Made by a program: the position numbers and the translations under genes
Assembly (NCBI GenBank): GCA_050694215.1
Contig: JBOGXB010000079.1
Coordinates: 1-8,602 of the forward strand
Direction of reading: 5' to 3'
DNA length: 8,602 nt
Source of the DNA: JBOGXB01 sp050694215
Lineage (GTDB): Bacteria > Actinomycetota > CADDZG01 > WHSQ01
Shown here: in pieces, positions 4,549-8,602 of the stretch
Numbering within the stretch: the first letter of the stretch is position 1
Layout: each line of letters begins with the position of its first letter
The notes under the pieces: model-generated
Seen by the model: the letters and a program-made list of their open reading frames with translations, nothing else
Told to the model about the DNA's origin: nothing
Databases searched by the model: none

Positions 4549-6765
4549 ATGCCCGAGACCGTCGCCGCCCCGCCTCGAGGATTGGATCTGTTCGCCGCAC
4601 CATCACGGCGAAAGGCCCTGCGCGTCGCGGGAAGCAGGAGGCAGCAAGGGCTGCGCAAGCTCGGCATCGAGACGGTTCAGGACCTCTTCCAGCACTATCC
4701 GCGCTATCACGTCGATAGAACCCAGCTGCGAACGATCGCCGAGCTGAAGCGGCTGGCTACCGACGCGGAGGGGGACCAGGTGACGGTCCACGCCAAGGTT
4801 CTGCGGGTCGCCCGTCCGTTCCGGACGCGCTCGGGCAAGCGGATGATCAAGGGACGCATAGGCGACGAGACCGGCTCGATCGAGGTCACCTGGTTCAACC
4901 AGGACTGGGTGGCGCGAGCCCTCAAGCCGGGCATGGAAGCGTTCTTCTACGGCCGGCTCGGGATATTCAGGGGCAAGCTGCAGATGACGGCGCCCCGCTT
5001 CGAGCTCGTCCGCACCGGAGAGGAGCCGTTCAACGTCGGTCGCATCGTTCCCATCTATCCGGCGACGGCGGATCTGTCGAGCGACCAGGTGCGCCGCGTG
5101 ATGTGGGAGACGCTGGAGCGCGCCGACGCGATCAAGGATCCGCTTCCCGACGATCTAAGGCGACGCCTCGCGCTCCAGCCTCGCGACGAAGCGATCCGCA
5201 TCATCCACTTCCCCGATGCAAAGGACGACGTGCTGGCGGCCCGGCGGCGTCTGGTGTTCGACGAGCTCTTCACGCTTCAGCTGGGTCTCGTCTATCGCAA
5301 GCGAAAGCTGGAACGAACCGTGCGTGGGATCCGGCATCCGCTTCCCGAGCCGGATTCACTTCCCGAAGCATTCATCGGAGAGCTTCCTTTCAAGCTCACA
5401 GGCGCCCAACAGCGCGCCTGCGCCGAGATCACGTCGGATATGCACGAGAGCTACCCCATGCACCGCCTGCTCGAGGGAGAGGTTGGTTCGGGCAAGACGG
5501 TGGTCGCCCTGCACGCCTGCCTCACGGCAATCGCGGGTGGCCACCAGAGCGCGTTCATGGCTCCTACCGAGGTGCTTGCGGAACAGCATCACCTCACGGT
5601 CAAAGAGCTCCTGAATCGGGCGTTCGGCGAGGACGAGGGCAAGAACCTCTTCGCCGCCGTGTCTCGGCGGCCGGTCGTCCGTCTCCTGACCGGTTCGACG
5701 ACCGGAGCGGAGCGCGACCGCATCCTCGGGGAGGTCGGCGCGGGTGATGTGGATCTGCTGATCGGAACGCATGCTCTGATCCAGGAGGCAGTTGCCTTCA
5801 AGAAGCTCGGCCTTGCGGTCGTGGACGAACAGCATCGTTTCGGAGTGCATCAGCGGAAAACGCTGCGATCCAAGGGTGAGGTGGGCGAGCCCGACATCCT
5901 GGTGATGACGGCAACGCCAATCCCTCGCAGCCTGGCCGTGACGATCTATGGAGACCTCGACCTCTCGATTCTCGACGAGCTCCCTAGAGGGCGGCGCCCG
6001 ATTCGGACCTCGATCGCGCTGGGAGAAGAAGGACGTGATCGGGCGTACGAGCTCATCCGTAGCGAGGTCGGGCAAGGACGTCAGGCCTACATCGTGTACG
6101 CCCTGCGCGACGAATCGGACAAGGTCGAGCTGCGCAGCGCGAAGACCGAGGCCAAGCGCCTTGCCGAGGAGATCTTCCCCGACCTCGCCGTCGGCCTCGT
6201 GCATGGGGATATGCGAAGCGACGAGAAGGAAGTCGGGATGGCGGCGTTCAGGCACGGGGACACGCAGGTGCTCGTCGCGACGACGGTTATCGAGGTAGGC
6301 GTTGACGTGCCCAATGCATCAGTCATGCTGATCGAGAACGCAGAGCGTTTCGGGCTCGCGCAACTTCACCAGTTGCGAGGTCGCATAGGGCGCGACAAGC
6401 ATGAGTCCTCCTGCGTACTCGCCACGGACCTCGATCTCGACGGGGCAGTTGACGATCCTGCAGTCGCTCTCGCGGCCGAACGTCTACGGGCGGTCGAATC
6501 CACGCGTAACGGGTTCGAGCTCGCCCAGGTCGACCTCCGACAAAGGGGGGAGGGCCAGCTATTCGGTGCACGGCAATCGGGAATGCCGGAACTCAAGATC
6601 GCGCGGGTTCTCGAGCACATAGCGGAGATCAAGATGGCGCGCGATCTCGCAGAGGAGGTTTTGGAGGCGGATCCCGAGCTGCGCGCATACGAGAACATCG
6701 CGCTCGCGCAAGAGATGCGTGACCGCTTCCCGGAATCTGCCCTCGACGTCGTGCAGGCGGGGTGA
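4549..6765 (+). CDS. recG: ATP-dependent DNA helicase RecG
   Basis: RecG is a superfamily 2 translocase that regresses stalled forks and remodels branched DNA. The 738-aa protein is complete. The N-terminal domain contains LRKLGIETVQDLFQHYPRY (35-53), then the OB-fold wedge (about 76-155, with GRIGDETGSIEVTWFNQ at 102-118). Helicase motifs follow: LEGEVGSGKTVVA (308-320, Walker A), APTEVLAEQH (338-347), AVVDEQHRFG (423-432, DEQH box), LVMTATPIPRS (451-461), VATTVIEVGVDVPNA (576-590) and HQLRGRIGR (607-615). The C-terminal TRG motif is intact (NGFELAQVDLRQRGEGQLFG, 654-673, then RQSGMPELKIA). Lysines, arginines and aspartates of the ATPase core are all present. The ATG at 4549 is chosen because the leaderless -10 precedes it at ideal spacing. 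It is followed by rsmD after 82 bp. Confidence 0.97.
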   Translation: MPETVAAPPRGLDLFAAPSRRKALRVAGSRRQQGLRKLGIETVQDLFQHYPRYHVDRTQLRTIAELKRLATDAEGDQVTVHAKVLRVARPFRTRSGKRMIKGRIGDETGSIEVTWFNQDWVARALKPGMEAFFYGRLGIFRGKLQMTAPRFELVRTGEEPFNVGRIVPIYPATADLSSDQVRRVMWETLERADAIKDPLPDDLRRRLALQPRDEAIRIIHFPDAKDDVLAARRRLVFDELFTLQLGLVYRKRKLERTVRGIRHPLPEPDSLPEAFIGELPFKLTGAQQRACAEITSDMHESYPMHRLLEGEVGSGKTVVALHACLTAIAGGHQSAFMAPTEVLAEQHHLTVKELLNRAFGEDEGKNLFAAVSRRPVVRLLTGSTTGAERDRILGEVGAGDVDLLIGTHALIQEAVAFKKLGLAVVDEQHRFGVHQRKTLRSKGEVGEPDILVMTATPIPRSLAVTIYGDLDLSILDELPRGRRPIRTSIALGEEGRDRAYELIRSEVGQGRQAYIVYALRDESDKVELRSAKTEAKRLAEEIFPDLAVGLVHGDMRSDEKEVGMAAFRHGDTQVLVATTVIEVGVDVPNASVMLIENAERFGLAQLHQLRGRIGRDKHESSCVLATDLDLDGAVDDPAVALAAERLRAVESTRNGFELAQVDLRQRGEGQLFGARQSGMPELKIARVLEHIAEIKMARDLAEEVLEADPELRAYENIALAQEMRDRFPESALDVVQAG

Positions 6766-6833
6766 GGACGCCGACCTCGGATGAAATCGGCCGGCAAGAG
6801 CTACGCCGGTGGCAGAGGAGCAGGCGAAGGCTG

Positions 6834-6839
6834 TATTTT
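6834..6839 (+). promoter_or_regulatory. Possible -10 element for rsmD
   Basis: TATTTT stands out as an AT-rich patch in GC-rich sequence, 8 nt before the rsmD ATG. The AAGGGG at 6841-6846 is only 1 nt from the ATG, too close to act as a normal Shine-Dalgarno, so a near-leaderless transcript is possible. No -35 is evident. Confidence 0.25.
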
Positions 6840-6847
6840 TAAGGGGC

Positions 6848-7396
6848 ATGAGAGTGATCGCCGGCTCGGCCAAGGGGCGCCGCCTTAAATCGCCAGCCAT
6901 AGGGACGCGTCCGATGACGGATGGGATGAAAGAGTCTCTGTTCTCGTCCCTCGGGGACCTCAGGGGCTTCCGGGTGCTGGATCTGTACGCCGGATCTGGG
7001 TCTCTCGGGCTCGAGGCCCTGTCTCGGGGCGCCAGGAAATCGATCTTCGTCGAGAAAGAGCATGAGGCCATCGCAAAGCTGGAGCAGAACGTCGAGGCCA
7101 CGGGCTTCGGGCGGAGGTGCCAGATCGAGTGGGTCGACGTGAAATCGATGCTCGCCCGCCCGGCAGATGAGCGGATGGACCTGATCTTCGTGGATCCTCC
7201 CTACAACATGGCTGTGCCACAGGTGCGAGCCGACCTGGAAGCCATCGTGATGGGTGGGTGGCTCGCGGACGAGGGCCGGGTGATAGTCCACCGCCCGCAC
7301 AAGGAGGCTCAGCTCAAGCCTTTCGGGCTGGCTACTGCATCGGAGAAGCACTACGGGCAGTCCCGCATCCTTGTGTTCCGGCACGAGGACGAGTAG
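6848..7396 (+). CDS. rsmD: 16S rRNA (guanine-966-N2)-methyltransferase RsmD
   Basis: RsmD methylates G966 of 16S rRNA on the assembling 30S subunit using S-adenosylmethionine. The 182-aa product is a standard Rossmann methyltransferase. It has the family N-terminus MRVIAGSAKGRRLKSP, RPMTDGMKESLFSSL (21-35), the SAM-binding LDLYAGSGSLGLEALSRGA (44-62) with acidic Glu at 69 (VEKE), and the catalytic VDPPY (115-119). The C-terminal YGQSRILVFR (169-178) matches the usual Y-G-x-x-x-L-x-x-Y/F-R ending. A GTG at 6809 in frame would add 13 residues not seen in the family, so ATG 6848 is used. It is followed by coaD after only 7 nt, a very common rsmD-coaD pairing. Confidence 0.95.
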   Translation: MRVIAGSAKGRRLKSPAIGTRPMTDGMKESLFSSLGDLRGFRVLDLYAGSGSLGLEALSRGARKSIFVEKEHEAIAKLEQNVEATGFGRRCQIEWVDVKSMLARPADERMDLIFVDPPYNMAVPQVRADLEAIVMGGWLADEGRVIVHRPHKEAQLKPFGLATASEKHYGQSRILVFRHEDE

Positions 7397-7403
7397 GCCG
7401 CGT

Positions 7404-7886
7404 ATGCAGCGGGCGCTGTGTCCGGGGTCCTTCGACCCGCCCACCAATGGACACATCGACGTGATCGAACGCGCCGCCCGATACTTCGACGGAGTAGTCG
7501 TAGCCGTCATCGCGAACCCTCACAAGAACGCGGTCTTCTCGTTGCAAGAGCGCACGGACATGCTCGAGGAGGCTCTCGCCCATCTGGAGAACGTGACCAT
7601 CAGTTCCTTCGACGGCCTGCTCGTGGATTTCGCTCGCGCCCACGACCTCAAGATCGTGGTCAAGGGCCTCCGGGCGGTCTCCGACTTCGAGTACGAGCTA
7701 CAGATGGCCGGGATGAATGCCGCCTTGGCGCCCGGTCTGGATACGATGTTCCTGACGTCGAAGCCCTCCTGGGCGTTCCTGTCATCGAGTCTCGTCAAGG
7801 AGGTGGCCAGGTATGGGGGATCCGTCGAGGGACTGGTGCCGGCCGGGGTGGCCAGGGCGCTCAAGGAACGATTCGAGCCAAGCTGA
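7404..7886 (+). CDS. coaD: Phosphopantetheine adenylyltransferase CoaD
   Basis: CoaD transfers AMP from ATP to 4'-phosphopantetheine, giving dephospho-CoA, the penultimate step of coenzyme A synthesis. The 160-aa product has the expected length. Visible motifs are the nucleotidyltransferase signature CPGSFDPPTNGHIDVIERA (6-24) with the TxGH motif at 14-17, ANPHKNAVFSLQERTDML (37-54), VVKGLRAVSDFEYELQMAGM (85-104) and FLSSSLVKEVARYGG (125-139), the counterpart of the usual ISSSxVKE. The ATG at 7404 lies 7 nt after the rsmD stop, so co-transcription is likely; upstream in-frame codons would extend into rsmD. No strong Shine-Dalgarno is seen, so translation may depend on ribosomes finishing rsmD. 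Confidence 0.96.
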   Translation: MQRALCPGSFDPPTNGHIDVIERAARYFDGVVVAVIANPHKNAVFSLQERTDMLEEALAHLENVTISSFDGLLVDFARAHDLKIVVKGLRAVSDFEYELQMAGMNAALAPGLDTMFLTSKPSWAFLSSSLVKEVARYGGSVEGLVPAGVARALKERFEPS

Positions 7887-7915
7887 TTGGCAGATATCCA
7901 GAAAGACGCGAAAAT
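7887..7915 (+). promoter_or_regulatory. Candidate promoter for the SepIVA-like gene
   Basis: TTGGCA (7887-7892, one mismatch to TTGACA) is followed after 17 nt by GAAAAT (7910-7915, four of six to TATAAT). The predicted start near 7922 would leave about a 30-nt leader containing the Shine-Dalgarno at 7934-7944. Read-through from coaD is also possible. Confidence 0.3.
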
Positions 7916-7952
7916 GCGGTTCTCACCAGTTTCAGGAAAGGGAGCCGACCGG

Positions 7953-8501
7953 ATGGATGTGATCGAACGGATCGACGAGCTTCAGGTGCTCGTGGAGGAA
8001 GCGAAGGCCGTGCCCCTGTCATCCAGCGCGGTGATCAACCGGGATGAGTACCTCGAGCTCCTGGCTCAGCTGAAGGAAGCTGTTCCCGACGAGATCCGGC
8101 AGGCGAGATGGATGGCCAAGGATCGGGATGAGCTGCTTGCGCGTGCCCGCAAAGAGTCCGAGAGGGTCCTGATCGAGGCTCAGGAGCAGCGCGACCGCCT
8201 GCTGTCCCGGACCGAGATCGTGCACGCGGCCCATCGGGAAGCCGAGCGCATCACCGACGAGGCGCGAGAACAGGGAGCCAGGATGCGAAGCGAGGCAGAG
8301 GACTACATCGACCAGAAGCTTGCCGCCTTCGAGATCCTCCTCAACAAGACCCTCGCGACGGTCGCTCGTGGCCGGGAGCAGCTCCGGGGGGAGACTCAGA
8401 CGGGGGCTCCTCGCCAGGTGGTCGAGGGGCAGGTCGAGAGCCCGGCTCCCGCAACACCCCCGTTCGACGCGGCCCAGCAGCTGGGCGAGCCCGCGGTCTG
8501 A
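7953..8501 (+). CDS. sepIVA: SepIVA-like DivIVA-family coiled-coil protein, short form
   Basis: This 182-aa soluble protein matches the mycobacterial septation factor SepIVA at both ends. The N-terminal block is IERIDELQVLVEEAKAVPLS (4-23) with EYLELLAQLKEAVPDEI (32-48). The C-terminal block has YIDQKLAAFEILLNKTL (118-134) then ARGREQLR (138-145), compared with YVDNKLAEFEEFLNxTL and GRGRHQLR recalled for SepIVA. Between them is a charged heptad-rich coiled coil (about 55-117), clearly shorter than in mycobacteria (about 245 aa in total, from memory). A Pro-rich tail follows (146-182). The ATG at 7953 is preceded by AGGAAAGGGAG (7934-7944) at 8 nt; upstream in-frame starts (TTG 7887, ATG 7914) lack this support. 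Position between coaD and probably DUF177-rpmF is the conserved actinobacterial context. The role in septum or envelope growth is inferred from the family. Confidence 0.85.
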   Translation: MDVIERIDELQVLVEEAKAVPLSSSAVINRDEYLELLAQLKEAVPDEIRQARWMAKDRDELLARARKESERVLIEAQEQRDRLLSRTEIVHAAHREAERITDEAREQGARMRSEAEDYIDQKLAAFEILLNKTLATVARGREQLRGETQTGAPRQVVEGQVESPAPATPPFDAAQQLGEPAV

Positions 8502-8525
8502 GGACCTCTGCCTCCCTACCATAAA

Positions 8526-8553
8526 TTGGGAAAATAGCTCTCTCTGCTATGCT
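8526..8553 (+). promoter_or_regulatory. Promoter for the downstream transcription unit (probably DUF177-rpmF)
   Basis: TTGGGA (8526-8531) and TATGCT (8548-8553) are separated by 16 nt in an AT-rich island, a good sigma-70-type match. The predicted start is at about 8559-8561. The spacer contains the inverted repeat ATAGC-N7-GCTAT. The gene it would serve lies beyond the window. Confidence 0.55.
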
Positions 8554-8559
8554 TGACTA

Positions 8560-8578
8560 CCCGCGCCGACGGCGCGGG
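8560..8578 (+). terminator. Perfect GC hairpin: terminator or 5'-leader stem
   Basis: CCCGCGCC and GGCGCGGG form an 8-bp perfect stem around the loop GAC. CTCTTTTCC follows 5 nt after the stem (8583-8589), so it could end the recG-sepIVA unit as an intrinsic terminator with a short, broken U-tract. The stem also begins where the upstream promoter would start transcription, so it may be a 5'-terminal stem of the next mRNA. The sequence does not decide between these. Confidence 0.5.
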
Positions 8579-8602
8579 CGGCTCTTTTCCAGCTGATCGA
8601 GA

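Noticed and set aside
5356..6255. 299-codon minus-strand open frame opposite recG
   Set aside because: No domain or start signal, and the sense frame encodes all RecG helicase motifs.
6791..6809. Hairpin CCGGC-N9-GCCGG between recG and rsmD as a terminator
   Set aside because: Only five base pairs, a 9-nt loop and no adjacent U-tract; the T-run at 6836-6840 is too far away.
7887..7952. TTG start at 7887 for the SepIVA-like gene
   Set aside because: The family N-terminus and the strong Shine-Dalgarno both point to ATG 7953.

Overview
The window is GC-rich, densely packed bacterial chromosome. Gene content and order (thiL-thiD, rpmB, recG, rsmD-coaD, then a SepIVA-like coiled-coil gene) point to an Actinomycetota member. 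SepIVA-type division proteins, Holin-X (PF07332) and DUF3618 proteins are typical of that phylum. I cannot assign a class. No tRNA, rRNA, CRISPR array, transposase or attachment site is visible.

Layout: (1) Positions 1-53, minus strand: the 5' end of a probable dodecin gene that runs off the left edge. It starts back-to-back with thiL, 32 bp away. (2) 86-1851, plus: thiL and thiD, overlapping and surely co-transcribed, giving two kinase steps of thiamine diphosphate synthesis. (3) 1848-4485, minus: a run of five genes transcribed leftward, rpmB (L28) then a YihY/BrkB membrane protein, a Holin-X protein, a tiny DUF3618 tail-anchored protein and a six-helix membrane protein. The last gene meets thiD tail-to-tail, and both stop codons lie in one palindromic CTAG. 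(4) 4549-8501, plus: recG, rsmD, coaD and a short SepIVA-like gene. (5) 8502-8602: a good promoter candidate followed at once by a perfect GC-rich hairpin, probably the start of the next transcription unit.

The plus-strand genes are housekeeping: cofactor synthesis (ThiL, ThiD, CoaD), fork repair (RecG), 16S rRNA methylation (RsmD) and septation or envelope growth (SepIVA-like). The least explained part is the minus-strand membrane cassette. Its Holin-X/DUF3618 pair resembles in architecture the yqjE/yqjD pair of enterobacteria, and here it lies downstream of a ribosomal protein gene.

A second theme is translation start signals. Genes that begin a transcription unit (thiL, rpmB, recG, possibly the BrkB-like gene) lack a Shine-Dalgarno sequence and have a TANNNT hexamer a few bases upstream of the start, as expected for leaderless or near-leaderless mRNAs. 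Several genes inside or late in units (thiD, Holin-X, DUF3618, SepIVA-like) have clear Shine-Dalgarno sequences.
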